Part shown: piece by piece, positions 18,643-27,884 of the stretch | How the letters are laid out: each line of letters begins with the position of its first letter | Numbering within the stretch: position 1 is the first letter of the stretch | Assembly (NCBI RefSeq): GCF_042854845.1 | Contig: NZ_AP031498.1 | Span: 2,418,001 to 2,482,000, forward strand | DNA length: 64,000 nucleotides | DNA from: Maricurvus nonylphenolicus | GTDB taxonomy: Bacteria > Pseudomonadota > Gammaproteobacteria > Pseudomonadales > Cellvibrionaceae | Direction: 5' to 3' | Translations under genes and position numbers: made by a program | Notes under the pieces: model-generated | Told to the model about the DNA's origin: nothing | Databases searched by the model: none | The model's input: only the letters and a program-made list of their open reading frames with translations

Positions 18643-19389
18643 TTATTTAATGGCGATCATGGAGGCGAAATTAAAGCACTGAAACCAGAGGTCTGAGCTT
18701 GAAAAGCCAACGTCACGCAGACGTTCTCTATGGGTGGAGAGTGTTTCAGGGATCAGGACATCTTCAATGGCCTGACGTTTCTGGGCAATTTCCAAATCGC
18801 TGTAACCATTGGCACGTTTAAAGTTGTGGTGCAGCTCGATCATTAATTCATCGTGTGCGCTATCGTCAAAGGTCAGCTTCTCTGACAGGATTAATACACC
18901 ACCGGGGTTGAGGCCATCATAAATACGTTGCAGGATAACCTGTCGCTCTGCCAAAGGAATAAACTGCAGGGTAAAGTTAAGTACTACCACTGAGGCATTA
19001 TTTAGATTGACGTCCTGCAAGTCGGCACAGATGATATCTACCGGGATTTCGCCGCTATCGGCGTCCATCAGTTGTCGGCAGCGCTCAACCATGGCCGCAG
19101 AGTTGTCTACCCCGATAATACGGCAGTTAGCCGCCTGAATGCGGTGGCGCATCGCCAGGGTGGCGGCTCCCAGTGAGCAGCCCAAATCGTAGCAATCGCT
19201 ATTGCTCTTGGCATAGCGCTCGGCCAGGTTGCCAATCATGCTGATAATAGTGGCATAGCCGGGTACAGAGCGTTTGATCATATCGGGGAATACATCGACC
19301 ACGGTTTGATCAAAGCTGAAATCCGCAACACTCCCCAGGGGGTTGGCGTAGAGGCTATCTCGCTGCTCAGAAGGGGGTATTTTAGTCAT
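18643..19389 (-). CDS. cmoA: Carboxy-SAM synthase CmoA
   Basis: 248 residues from ATG 19389, matching CmoA length; the frame extends to 19488 but the extra N-terminus is not family-like. CmoA makes carboxy-S-adenosylmethionine from prephenate and SAM for CmoB. Motifs: DSLYANPLGSVADFSFD, VFPDMIKRSVPGY, YDLGCSLGAATLAM and VVLNFTLQFIP. The ribosome site is weak (TTGAG). It is the first gene of the cmoA-cmoB pair. Confidence 0.95.
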   Translation of the reverse strand: MTKIPPSEQRDSLYANPLGSVADFSFDQTVVDVFPDMIKRSVPGYATIISMIGNLAERYAKSNSDCYDLGCSLGAATLAMRHRIQAANCRIIGVDNSAAMVERCRQLMDADSGEIPVDIICADLQDVNLNNASVVVLNFTLQFIPLAERQVILQRIYDGLNPGGVLILSEKLTFDDSAHDELMIELHHNFKRANGYSDLEIAQKRQAIEDVLIPETLSTHRERLRDVGFSSSDLWFQCFNFASMIAIK

Positions 19390-19508
19390 GCTCAAGGTCT
19401 TAATTGCTGCGGAGGTTCCAAGATAGCCAGCATAGGGCGGGCTGAGGGCGGATTTTAGCCTGCCAGGGCATACCAGGCAATGACTCATCGGACACTATAA
19501 TTTCTCTG

Positions 19509-19537
19509 TTTACAGCCGATATGGTCTATGCTGAAAT
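19509..19537 (+). promoter_or_regulatory. Possible promoter of receiver-TPR gene
   Basis: TTTACA (19509-19514), 17-base spacer, TGAAAT (19532-19537), pointing to the gene at 19628. Agreement with consensus is partial (5/6 and 4/6). It sits in the divergent gap with cmoA. Confidence 0.3.
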
Positions 19538-19627
19538 TTGGGGAAATGGAATATATATCAAAGACTTAGGCTTATTCTTTCAGCACAATAAGCACTCAAT
19601 GGACAGCATAGACGGTTTTATATAGCT

Positions 19628-21262
19628 ATGGCGTACAACGATTACGGCAAGATCAAAGCACTTATCATTGATGATTTCGATAATTTCCGTATGACTGTCA
19701 GCAAGTTGCTGCAGGATTTTGGGGCTCACGACGTGGTTACTGCCATTAATGGTGAAGATGCCATGAAACAGTGCCGCAGCCGGGAATTTGATCTCGTACT
19801 GTGTGATTACAACCTGGGATCAGGGAAAAACGGCCATCAGGTGCTGGAAGAGTTGCGAGTGAACAAACTGCTCAAGCATCAGAGCCTGTTTTTATTGGTG
19901 TCAGCAGATTCCAGCAAGAATATTGTGTTGGCGGCCTATGATTATGAGCCTGATGCCTATCTCACCAAACCCATTACCGGTAAAACCCTGCGTCAACGAC
20001 TGGACCGCCTGCTAGCCCAGCGAGACGATATGGCTGCTATCCATAAGTGCCTTGATGAGGACAATAGCACCGGCGCTATTGCCGAGGCTCAAGCGAAAAT
20101 TGCAGCCAATAGCCGCTACACGGCCGCTTACCAAAAAATACTCGGCGGGCTGTTGCTGCAAGAACAGCGTTATGACGAAGCTGAAGCCCTGTTTAAACAA
20201 GTGCTGGAAGTTCGCCCCTTGGATTGGGCGCAGGTCGGTTTGGCTAAGGTGAAACAGTTTCAGGGTGATTTGGAAACCTCCCAGGACTGGTTGCGAAAAA
20301 TTATCGAGAAGAATCCCTTCTGTATGCAGGCCTATGATGCCCTGGTCGATAACTGTCGGCGCAAGGAGGACAGTGAGGCTGAGCAAGCTGTTTTGCAAAC
20401 TGCCGTTGATATGTCGCCCATGTCGATTTTACGCCAGCAATCCCTGGCACAGGTTGCCGATGAAAATAACGATGTTGAGGTCGCTGCTCGGGCTTTGCAC
20501 AAAACCGTAAAACTCGGCAAGAACTCCTGTCAGGATAAAGTTGAAAACCATATCGCCTTTGCCCGTTCAACGGCCGCTTTGTTTAAGGAAAATGCCAAGC
20601 TGGCCAATGATTTTTCCCGTGAGGCAATGCGGGTACTGGATGAATCATCACGCAAGTTCCAGCTAAGCCACGATATGGAAGTGCAAACCCAGCTGTTGGA
20701 AAGCCAGATTTGTGCAGGCAAGGGTGATACCCAAAAAGCCAAGACGCTCCTCGAAGAGACGGAGCAGCAATTAGCAGAACAAAGTCTGGAGCTGGATTTA
20801 GACACAAAGCTCGATTTAATTACCAGTTACCGGGCAACAGGCCAGAAAGAAAAAGCCAAAGAAGAACTGGCATGCCTGGTGGAAGAGTATCGTAACGACG
20901 AAGAAGCACTGCGCAAAATTGACCGTTTACTGGATGAACCCCTCAGTGAAGATAATCGCCAACGGGTGGCAGCTATCAACAGTGAGGGCATTGGCGCTTA
21001 TAAAAAGCGAGAGTACCAGCGTGCTATTGATTGCTTTATGCGTGCCAAGCGCCTGTTCCCAAATCATGTCGGTGTGCACTTAAACCTTGTTCAGGCATTA
21101 GTTGGGGAGATGCGTGAGTATGGTGTCGATGATGATTTAATGGAAAATTGCTTAAACACGATGGAAAAAGTGCGCACTCAAATAGAGTCATCTCATAAGC
21201 AGTTTAATCGCTTCTTACAGTTACAGGATATGGTCAGAACCTTGGAACGCGAGTCTAAATAA
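19628..21262 (+). CDS. Response regulator receiver with TPR repeats
   Basis: 544 residues. The receiver domain (about 8-130) has the acid pocket IIDD, phospho-acceptor Asp60 in LVLCDYNLG, and TKP with the conserved Lys. The rest is helical TPR-type repeats (about 150-530), for example AYQKILGGLLLQEQRYDEAEALFKQ by sense and later GIGAYKKREYQRAIDCFMRAK. No DNA-binding or enzymatic output domain is visible, so the output is probably protein-protein. The histidine kinase gene follows after 33 bases and is the likely partner. Confidence 0.87.
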   Translation: MAYNDYGKIKALIIDDFDNFRMTVSKLLQDFGAHDVVTAINGEDAMKQCRSREFDLVLCDYNLGSGKNGHQVLEELRVNKLLKHQSLFLLVSADSSKNIVLAAYDYEPDAYLTKPITGKTLRQRLDRLLAQRDDMAAIHKCLDEDNSTGAIAEAQAKIAANSRYTAAYQKILGGLLLQEQRYDEAEALFKQVLEVRPLDWAQVGLAKVKQFQGDLETSQDWLRKIIEKNPFCMQAYDALVDNCRRKEDSEAEQAVLQTAVDMSPMSILRQQSLAQVADENNDVEVAARALHKTVKLGKNSCQDKVENHIAFARSTAALFKENAKLANDFSREAMRVLDESSRKFQLSHDMEVQTQLLESQICAGKGDTQKAKTLLEETEQQLAEQSLELDLDTKLDLITSYRATGQKEKAKEELACLVEEYRNDEEALRKIDRLLDEPLSEDNRQRVAAINSEGIGAYKKREYQRAIDCFMRAKRLFPNHVGVHLNLVQALVGEMREYGVDDDLMENCLNTMEKVRTQIESSHKQFNRFLQLQDMVRTLERESK

Positions 21263-21295
21263 GGTTTAGTCATACAGATTATAAAGGGGAATTAC

Positions 21296-21991
21296 ATGAC
21301 CGATCGTCTCGCCCAACCGGATTTTTCCATGGTTCTGGCTTCCAGTGTCCACGATATGAAAAACTCATTAGGCATGTTGCTGAATTCACTGGAGTCGGAA
21401 ATTCAGGCTAATCCCGCCCAGGATTCAGCCCAGGCAGAGCGCTTTGCCATCTTGCAATATGAGGCTTCACGCATCAATGGCGAGTTAATCCAGCTGCTTT
21501 CACTCTACCGCATGCAGAACAATCATATGCCGTTCCGCCTCGATGAGCATTTTGTAATTGATGTTCTGGAAGATCAGCTCGCCCGCAACGATATGTTATT
21601 TAAAACACGCAATATCGACGTAGAGATTGATTGCGATCCGGACTTGGCCTGGTACTTCGATGATGAACTGGTCGGTAGTGTGATCCACAATGTCCTGGTT
21701 AATGGTGCCCGCTATTCAAAAAGCAATATGTTGCTGCGTGCTACTATCGAAAACAATCAACTACGTATCTGTATCGCCGACGATGGCAATGGCTACCCGC
21801 CTATGATGATCGAATGCCCACAAAAGCTAATGGATAAATCGGTTGATTTTGAAGAGGGAAGTACCCACTTGGGACTGTATTTTGCGCAGTGTGTGGCTAT
21901 GTTGCATCAGCAGGGGGAGCAGCAGGGTAGTATTCATTTAAGTAATGACAGTCCGCTTGGGGGCGGGGTGTTTGAATTGGTTTTGCCGTAA
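21296..21991 (+). CDS. Soluble sensor histidine kinase
   Basis: 231 residues, compact and without a sensor domain or membrane segment. The H-box is SVHDMKNSLG with His19. The ATPase domain has the N-box HNVLVNGARYS, the G1 box ADDGNGYP and a G2-like THLGLYFA. RBS AAGGGG precedes the ATG. It follows the receiver-TPR gene and probably phosphorylates it. The lack of an input domain suggests the signal is brought by a partner protein, possibly through the TPRs. Confidence 0.85.
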   Translation: MTDRLAQPDFSMVLASSVHDMKNSLGMLLNSLESEIQANPAQDSAQAERFAILQYEASRINGELIQLLSLYRMQNNHMPFRLDEHFVIDVLEDQLARNDMLFKTRNIDVEIDCDPDLAWYFDDELVGSVIHNVLVNGARYSKSNMLLRATIENNQLRICIADDGNGYPPMMIECPQKLMDKSVDFEEGSTHLGLYFAQCVAMLHQQGEQQGSIHLSNDSPLGGGVFELVLP

Positions 21992-22094
21992 AGTACAAAA
22001 ACGTTCAGTATTTGGGTTTCTAAATGGTAAGTCTGCTAGATATATAGCCCAATTCTTTTTGAATAAACGGTTAAATGTAAGGAGTCAGCAAAGC

Positions 22095-22388
22095 ATGGTT
22101 GAAACTCCACATGATTCAGAACTTACCGAAGATCAGATAAACCTGGTTTCCAGCCTAACCGATGAACAGCTGCAATTTATTGATCAGGCTTTGTTGGCTG
22201 AGGCTGGTATAAGCTTCCGAAAAGTGGCAAAGGTTGTAAGCATGGCCATGATAAAGTTGGAAGGTCGAATAAAAGGTATTCCAGATGTCTTCTACGCCCA
22301 AAGAGTTTTTGGTTTAGTTGATCAAGGCAAATTGGTAGCGCAAGGCAATGTAAAGCGCATGTTTAGTTGTGAGGTAAAACTACCATAA
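22095..22388 (+). CDS. DUF3658-domain protein
   Basis: 97 residues from ATG 22095, preceded by AAGGAG. The sequence LTDEQLQFIDQALL, then FRKVAKVVSMAM, GIPDVFYAQRV and the C-terminal AQGNVKRMFSCEVKLP match the DUF3658 family, usually the C-terminal part of longer DUF1835 proteins. Here it stands alone. The frame opens further upstream, overlapping the kinase gene, but that extension is not family-like. Function unknown. It ends 37 bases from the convergent PepSY gene. Confidence 0.7.
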   Translation: MVETPHDSELTEDQINLVSSLTDEQLQFIDQALLAEAGISFRKVAKVVSMAMIKLEGRIKGIPDVFYAQRVFGLVDQGKLVAQGNVKRMFSCEVKLP

Positions 22389-22425
22389 CTGTCTATTTGA
22401 TCTGTAAATCTCTTAACTTTGGCCA

Positions 22426-23889
22426 TCACCTTAATCTACGCCACCCCAAATTAATCGCCGTAACAGAGAACATAAAACCAATAATACTCAAGGTAATAAC
22501 CACTATGTCCCATAGCGGTCTATTCTGAATCAGCACATTAAAATCAAGGCTGTGCAAGCCATTGTAAAGCCAACGTTGTAGCCGTCCACGGGATGTAAGT
22601 CGGTCAAGCACTACTCCAGTGTTGGCATCAATATAGAACCAGGTTCCATCGTTATCTTCGAACTCTGCTTTTAAGGCAGGCAAAGGCCTATGGCGTTCGT
22701 GATGGCTGTAATAGTAAAGGTTATAGCTGTCGAGTAGGCTTGTGGATGCCAAAGGTACATCGGGTAATAATTGTGAGATAGCTTGTGCTATTTGCTCTTG
22801 TGACAGTTTGCTTCCATCGCCGAGCAAGGCTTTAGCTGTATCGGTACGTTGCTGCATGACAATATAGGATACACCGTTTAGCCTGTGCCAGCTTATCTCA
22901 ATAACGGGTGAATCGTTCAATAGCGTTTTGAGATCCTCAGCGTTGTGAAAAGCCATAGACTGCTGTAAAGGTTGAGATAAACCTAGGTGATAACGCTCTA
23001 ATTGTGGCTCCAGTCTCTGTTTATCATCAAAAATACCCCATGGGTTCATCGACATAAGGCCACTCAGTGTATAGGTCGATAAGAAAACCAGAGCTCCCAA
23101 TCCCAATAGATGATGCCACTTAGCCATCCCTGTATATGGCGTATAATCTTTACCGCGATAGGGTTTGCGTATACGCAGGCGTTGAATACCGACAATTGCG
23201 CCTGTCAGCACAACAAGACAAGCAATCAGCGATATCACAATCACTACATCAGCCCAGAGCGATGGGTGTTTGCGTAGCTGCACGGGATACAGCCAATGCA
23301 AATTAGCGCCTAGCCAGTTCCATACGCGCTCGCTTTGATTAACATCGCGAACGACTTCTCCTGTGCGGGATGAAATGTATAAGTGTGTACCCTTAGAGTC
23401 ATTAAGCGATACACGATGCAGGGGGCGATGAGTGTTAAGACTGCTAGATACAGACCACTGATCGATCTCAATTAAACCAAGGTAGCTTGAAGAAATAGGT
23501 AAAACTAGCGGGGGATGACCTTGTACAAACTGTTCAGCGCTTTTGAGGGCAAGGGTCGCGTTAACGGTTAAAGGCTCGCCGTTATCAGCGAAGTATGCCA
23601 GGTTTTCTCCGCTACGGGTTTCTAATACGTAGATAGGCCGACTAGCTACCGATGTTAGTCGCAAAGAGCTGATATCGCTTTGTAGAACGTGAGGAAGCAA
23701 GAGATCGGGTCCCCAGAAAATCGAATCGGCATCAATTATTGGCAAGGCCTCAAGCCGCTCCTGGTGGTCCAGTTTAGGGAAGCCGACATATATCATCACC
23801 ACGCCACTAAAAAACCACATGGCGAAAAACAGGCACATCGCAATACCACACCAGCGATGCAACAGATACCAGTAGCGTTTAAATTTCAT
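22426..23889 (-). CDS. PepSY-associated membrane protein
   Basis: 487 residues from ATG 23889 (an upstream TTG 23907 is less likely). The PepSY_TM layout has a first helix (about 8-35, WYLLHRWCGIAMCLFFAMWFF by sense), helices near 190-215 and 245-270, periplasmic loops and a last helix near 455-480. It lies 63 bases downstream of a TonB receptor whose mRNA begins with a cobalamin riboswitch, so it is likely controlled by the same switch. A role in releasing or reducing the imported metal complex is inferred from such pairings. Confidence 0.8.
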   Translation of the reverse strand: MKFKRYWYLLHRWCGIAMCLFFAMWFFSGVVMIYVGFPKLDHQERLEALPIIDADSIFWGPDLLLPHVLQSDISSLRLTSVASRPIYVLETRSGENLAYFADNGEPLTVNATLALKSAEQFVQGHPPLVLPISSSYLGLIEIDQWSVSSSLNTHRPLHRVSLNDSKGTHLYISSRTGEVVRDVNQSERVWNWLGANLHWLYPVQLRKHPSLWADVVIVISLIACLVVLTGAIVGIQRLRIRKPYRGKDYTPYTGMAKWHHLLGLGALVFLSTYTLSGLMSMNPWGIFDDKQRLEPQLERYHLGLSQPLQQSMAFHNAEDLKTLLNDSPVIEISWHRLNGVSYIVMQQRTDTAKALLGDGSKLSQEQIAQAISQLLPDVPLASTSLLDSYNLYYYSHHERHRPLPALKAEFEDNDGTWFYIDANTGVVLDRLTSRGRLQRWLYNGLHSLDFNVLIQNRPLWDIVVITLSIIGFMFSVTAINLGWRRLR

Positions 23890-23952
23890 CGTAAAAACCT
23901 GTGACAATCACGGCCACAGCTACAAAGCCACAGCCGTGATTATTAACAAGGG

Positions 23953-26121
23953 TTAGAACTGGTAGTTCATACCTAGTTGATAATTGCGGCCTTGTCCGAG
24001 CACCCATTGATTACCGTAAGGCGCAAGTACAAAGTCTTCTTCGTCTGTCAGGTTTTTACCTCGCAGAGAAATGCTCAGGGCATTGTCCAGTTGCCAGCGG
24101 ATTCCTATATCGAAAACGGTGTAGCTTGGCAGTTCGGCCGTGTTACTGTTATTGCTGTAACGTTCGCCAACATAGCGCACACCGGCATCAACCAGTACAT
24201 GACTTACAGGGGTCCAGTTCAGCCACAGATTGCTGGTTTTACGGGGGATATTGCGAGGACGATTGCCGGAATAGTCATCACCGCTGACAAACTCATCATA
24301 TTCTGCGTCTACCAGCGCCAGGTTTGCATCTAGGCTTAAGGTGTTGTTAAGTTGCACGGCCAGATCAATCTCAATACCTCTGGAAGATTGTTGGCCAATT
24401 TGCTCCTGAATACCGCCTGGGTTATCACTTAGCAGATTATCTTTTTCGATATCGAACAGGGCGATGGTGTATTGAGCTTTGTCGTCCCAAAGGGAGTGTT
24501 TTAAGCCAACTTCAATCTGAGTGCCTTCCCCAAGATCAAGATTGGTGTTGGTGGCAGAAAGAATGGACTGGATTGAATCCAGCGCTTCACTGTATTGGGC
24601 ATAGAGACTGAGTGACGAGCTTGGCTGATAGACTGCACCAATACGCCAGCTGGTGCCGGAAAAATCGGCATCGCTCTTTTCGGCTGCTTCGAAATGTCCT
24701 ACGGCATTGCTTCGCTCAAAGTCTTCTCTTTCAAAGTCGATGTCGTCATAACGAACTCCTGCAACCAGGCTTACTTGCTCATTGAATTCGAGTAAGTAAT
24801 CAGCGAAGACGGCATACTGGAAAGTTTCACTTTCAAAATCTTTACTGGTGACACTATCTACACCGTCAGCCCAGTGACCGCTATTCGGTGAGAATAAATC
24901 AACACTATCGCTACCGGAATAAGGTCGATTATTGCGATGGGTAAAATCAATCAAATTAAACTCTGCACCGATATTAAGGTGTGAATGTAGGCCTGCTGTA
25001 TCGAGATCTAATAGGACATCACTGCGACTACCCCATTGGCGTTGTTCATGCAGAATTTCCAGAAAGAAAGAGCGATCTATGTCACCTGTGCTGGAGTTGT
25101 AATCATAAGATTCAACATTGCGCCAGTGTCTGTCAGCTTTCATATAAAAGGTGTCATTGCGGAAGCGTATAGCGTCCGTCACCTGCCACTCGATGCTTAC
25201 ACGTGGCCACAGGTCTTCATATTCAACAATACCGTCGTCGATGTTGTAGTTCTCATCACGGGTGCTGCCAATAATCTCACCATTGACCAGAGGGGTTCCC
25301 CAATAGGCGGATTGATCCGTTTCGGCGTAATCAACGCTGAATTGGATATCCAGATTGTCCATTGGCTTATGCAGCAGAGAAGCGGCGATAGCGCTGCGGC
25401 GCTCATCGCCATTATCGACATAACCATCGCTTTCATGATTAACAAGATCAACGCGATATGCTGTGTTATCCGTTAGCTGCCCGCCGCTACCAAAAGCAAT
25501 ACGGACTAGATCTTCAGAGCCGACTGCAACATCCACTTCAGAGCTAATGTTTTCGAATTCAGGTTGTTTGCTGACATAGTTAACGGTAGCGCCAATTGCA
25601 CCTACGCCATTAATAACCGAACCCGCGCCGCGAAGAATATCAACGCGTTCAATGGTCCAGGTATCAGCAGGGAAGGTTACTGTGCCTGCACCCACATAAA
25701 GTCGGACGCCATCGTAGGTGTAAGCCACAGAGCTGTGTCCATTAAAGCCGCGCACCGATGTTGCCGTGCCACCGTTGCCGGGGCTGGCACTGGCCGAAAA
25801 ACCTGTTGCGCGAGTGATCGCAGCAAGTGAGGTATAGTCGGCTAGAATTTTGATATCTTCCTTACTAATAAATTCTACGCTTCCTGGTAGATCCATAGCG
25901 CTAAGGCCCAGACGATTGGAGGCAGAATTAACTTCACCAAGGTTTAAACCCAGGTTTTTCTCGGCAATTACCTCAACGGTTTCTATAGAGCCGGTTTTGC
26001 TTGCACTAGTTTCGGCAAATGCTGATGAATATCCCGCGATACTATATCCCGCGATACTACAGGCAGCACAGAGTAGGCGTACACGATTGTGACGCTTGGT
26101 ATGCGAATTGGAAATTTTCAT
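23953..26121 (-). CDS. TonB-dependent receptor under cobalamin riboswitch
   Basis: 722 residues from ATG 26121, preceded by GAGGA. The signal peptide contains a repeated SIAGY-SIAGY unit. The TonB box region is ETVEVIAEKN. The plug has LPGSVEFISKEDI, SVRGFNGH and VDILRGAGSVINGVGAIGATVNYV, typical of siderophore-type receptors rather than classic BtuB. The barrel ends NYQLGMNYQF with terminal Phe. The 5-prime leader is a cobalamin riboswitch, so the expected substrate is a corrinoid or cobalt-containing compound, repressed when B12 is plentiful. Receptor class and regulator point in different directions, which is unusual. Confidence 0.85.
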   Translation of the reverse strand: MKISNSHTKRHNRVRLLCAACSIAGYSIAGYSSAFAETSASKTGSIETVEVIAEKNLGLNLGEVNSASNRLGLSAMDLPGSVEFISKEDIKILADYTSLAAITRATGFSASASPGNGGTATSVRGFNGHSSVAYTYDGVRLYVGAGTVTFPADTWTIERVDILRGAGSVINGVGAIGATVNYVSKQPEFENISSEVDVAVGSEDLVRIAFGSGGQLTDNTAYRVDLVNHESDGYVDNGDERRSAIAASLLHKPMDNLDIQFSVDYAETDQSAYWGTPLVNGEIIGSTRDENYNIDDGIVEYEDLWPRVSIEWQVTDAIRFRNDTFYMKADRHWRNVESYDYNSSTGDIDRSFFLEILHEQRQWGSRSDVLLDLDTAGLHSHLNIGAEFNLIDFTHRNNRPYSGSDSVDLFSPNSGHWADGVDSVTSKDFESETFQYAVFADYLLEFNEQVSLVAGVRYDDIDFEREDFERSNAVGHFEAAEKSDADFSGTSWRIGAVYQPSSSLSLYAQYSEALDSIQSILSATNTNLDLGEGTQIEVGLKHSLWDDKAQYTIALFDIEKDNLLSDNPGGIQEQIGQQSSRGIEIDLAVQLNNTLSLDANLALVDAEYDEFVSGDDYSGNRPRNIPRKTSNLWLNWTPVSHVLVDAGVRYVGERYSNNSNTAELPSYTVFDIGIRWQLDNALSISLRGKNLTDEEDFVLAPYGNQWVLGQGRNYQLGMNYQF
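26030..26059. repeat. 15-base tandem duplication in receptor signal peptide
   Basis: TATCCCGCGATACTA is repeated exactly at 26030-26044 and 26045-26059, adding five codons in frame to the signal peptide of the riboswitch-controlled receptor. Confidence 0.9.
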
Positions 26122-26231
26122 GGTTATCCTCAAACGTAAATTTCACGCATGAGGGAGGGGAAAAGGCAGGCAGAACAGACCCGTAGAGGCCCATTGCAAC
26201 TGACACCCAGAAGCCCTCCGCTTCATACTCG

Positions 26232-26393
26232 AGTCGATGGTCTCTAGGCAGGTATCGGGCTTACACAAGTGTGTTTACCGTTGCGGGGGCAGCGTCGGAT
26301 TCGTTACTGGCATTCCAAAAAATAGTAGCCAGAACTCACCGGACTTCCCTTTTAACCTATCCCTGCGGCTTGGAGAACCGCCAATAGGCACCT
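26232..26393 (-). promoter_or_regulatory. Cobalamin riboswitch
   Basis: On the minus strand, conserved cobalamin aptamer blocks occur in the right order: AAAAGGGAAGTCCGGTG (26353-26337), GCTGCCCCCGCAACGGTAA (about 26293-26275) and the B12 box AAGCCCGATACCTGCC (26262-26247). It lies about 110 bases upstream of the receptor start. Downstream, GGAGGG near the aptamer end can pair with CCCTCC close to the gene, a possible expression platform. Binding of adenosylcobalamin normally turns such genes off. The outer limits are approximate. The remaining bases of the 26122-26541 gap show only the tesB terminator. Confidence 0.93.
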
Positions 26394-26514
26394 AAATCCG
26401 GCGGGGACTCTAACATGATTTTGAAATTCGGGACAAGCTCTAACTGCTGGGCACGCTCTTTTCCAGAGGCGATAGGTGTGGGGAAGAATAATAAGTTGAT
26501 CTTGCTTTACGTAC

Positions 26515-26542
26515 TAAAAAGAGTGGTGTTTAGTCCACTCTT
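26515..26542 (-). terminator. Intrinsic terminator of tesB
   Basis: Read on the minus strand, AAGAGTGG and CCACTCTT (arms 26535-26542 and 26519-26526) form a perfect 8-base-pair stem followed by a T run. It starts at the tesB stop codon. Confidence 0.75.
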
Positions 26543-27402
26543 CAGTCTCGAACGCGAATCAACCCTTCTTGGCTTGCCGCTGCAACCAGCTTGCCTGTTT
26601 CGGTATAAAAATAACCGTGATTTAATCCGCGCGCACCGGCGCTAACCGGGCTATGCATGTCATAGTAAAGCCAATTACACACATCGATATCTTCATAAAA
26701 CCATACCGTGTGATCCAGGGATGCCTGTTGAATTTTGCCGCAGGCGAAGGTGTAGGGGTGGGCTTGCAGAGCTGTGGTTAATAAATGCATATCGGACATA
26801 AAAGCCAGCACCAGGCGGTGATCATTACTGTCTGCCGTTAGTGTGCCATTGGCTTTCAGCCAGAGCTGCTGTTTTGGCTCTCCGGTCTGAGGTTCTGTGA
26901 AGTCGCGGCGGAAGTTACCGAGAATTTCCAGAGCGGAAAAATCAGTGGGGCGAAGCTGATGCATGTTGGCGCGATGCTGGCGAATTTCTTGCCAATAGGC
27001 TTCCTCTGAAACCATGGTGTCGCGATCTACGCTGGTAGGTGCCGCCTGTTGGTGTGACAGGCCTTGTTCGGGTGTTTGAAAAGAAACTGTGGCCTGAAAG
27101 ATGGTCTTGCCATCCTGAGTGGCGATCACCTGTCGGGTTGCAAAACTTCTACCGGTGCGTAACTCCACCACGTCAAACACAATCGGTTGGCTAATATCTC
27201 CAGCACGTAAAAAGTGGCCGTGAATAGAGTGGGCGCGGCGATCTGCGTCGACGGTTTGTATCGCCGCATCCAGCGACTGGGCAAATACCTGGCCTCCGAA
27301 CACAGCAGGGCGCTCGCCGGGCAGGATTTTTCCTTCAAATTGGTTGCCCTGGATGCGTTCAGTATGCAGGTAGTCCAACAGCTGGTTCAGATCGAAACTC
27401 AT
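26542..27402 (-). CDS. tesB: Acyl-CoA thioesterase II (TesB)
   Basis: 286 residues from ATG 27402, the normal TesB length; the frame opens at 27450 inside glpE but the family starts near MSFDLNQLL. It is a double-hotdog enzyme that hydrolyses acyl-CoA to fatty acid and CoA. Motifs: GGQVFAQSLDAA, HSIHGHFLRAGD, GRSFATRQV and the C-terminal ASLDHTVWFYED and ARGLNHGYFYT. It follows glpE by two bases, so cotranscribed. Confidence 0.92.
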   Translation of the reverse strand: MSFDLNQLLDYLHTERIQGNQFEGKILPGERPAVFGGQVFAQSLDAAIQTVDADRRAHSIHGHFLRAGDISQPIVFDVVELRTGRSFATRQVIATQDGKTIFQATVSFQTPEQGLSHQQAAPTSVDRDTMVSEEAYWQEIRQHRANMHQLRPTDFSALEILGNFRRDFTEPQTGEPKQQLWLKANGTLTADSNDHRLVLAFMSDMHLLTTALQAHPYTFACGKIQQASLDHTVWFYEDIDVCNWLYYDMHSPVSAGARGLNHGYFYTETGKLVAAASQEGLIRVRD

Positions 27403-27404
27403 GG

Positions 27405-27734
27405 TTAGCCGTTTGTTGTAGATATTTGTTGCGGAAACAGCTGGCGCCAAACCTCAAAACCGCCATCAATACTGTAGACCTCGGTAAAGTCCCGCTCGGT
27501 TAAAAAGTGAGCGGCTTGCTGGCTACTATTGCCGTGGTAGCAGAACACCAGGGTAGGGGCATCCGGATCAGAATCCAGCAAGAAGTCCTGCAGATTGATG
27601 TTATTGAGCAGTTGTGAGCCAGTGACATGACCATTGGCAAAGGATGCCTCATCGCGGATATCGACCACCTGGCAGGTCTTTTCGGCCATCATCTGCTGGG
27701 CCTGCTCACAACTAATTCTTTGAAATTCAGACAT
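27405..27734 (-). CDS. glpE: Thiosulfate sulfurtransferase GlpE (rhodanese)
   Basis: 109 residues, a single rhodanese domain. The active-site loop is FCYHGNSS with the catalytic cysteine, characteristic of GlpE; VVDIRDEASFANGHV and SIDGGFEVWR complete the fold. It transfers sulfur from thiosulfate to cyanide or thioredoxin-type acceptors. It is the first gene of a two-gene unit with tesB. Divergent from the Fur-regulated tonB operon. Confidence 0.9.
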   Translation of the reverse strand: MSEFQRISCEQAQQMMAEKTCQVVDIRDEASFANGHVTGSQLLNNINLQDFLLDSDPDAPTLVFCYHGNSSQQAAHFLTERDFTEVYSIDGGFEVWRQLFPQQISTTNG

Positions 27735-27817
27735 TTAGTCCACCTCATACAGCGAAGCAGACAGTGTAACGGGCTTTGCTATTGGCTGCCATCTCAGTTA
27801 ATAAGATTATATTGTGT

Positions 27818-27849
27818 TTGCCAATGTTAATGATAATGTTTATCATTAT
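27818..27849 (+). promoter_or_regulatory. Fur box overlapping the tonB operon promoter
   Basis: Promoter TTGCCA (27818-27823), 17-base spacer, TATCAT (27841-27846), each 5/6 to sigma70 consensus. A 21-base Fur-type palindrome AATGATAATGTTTATCATTAT occupies 27829-27849, across spacer and -10. Iron-loaded Fur there would block RNA polymerase, so the tonB-exbBD-cobN operon should be induced by iron starvation. Confidence 0.88.
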
Positions 27850-27884
27850 GTTTCAACATGTTTCGGTTTTATAACGAGGGCACT

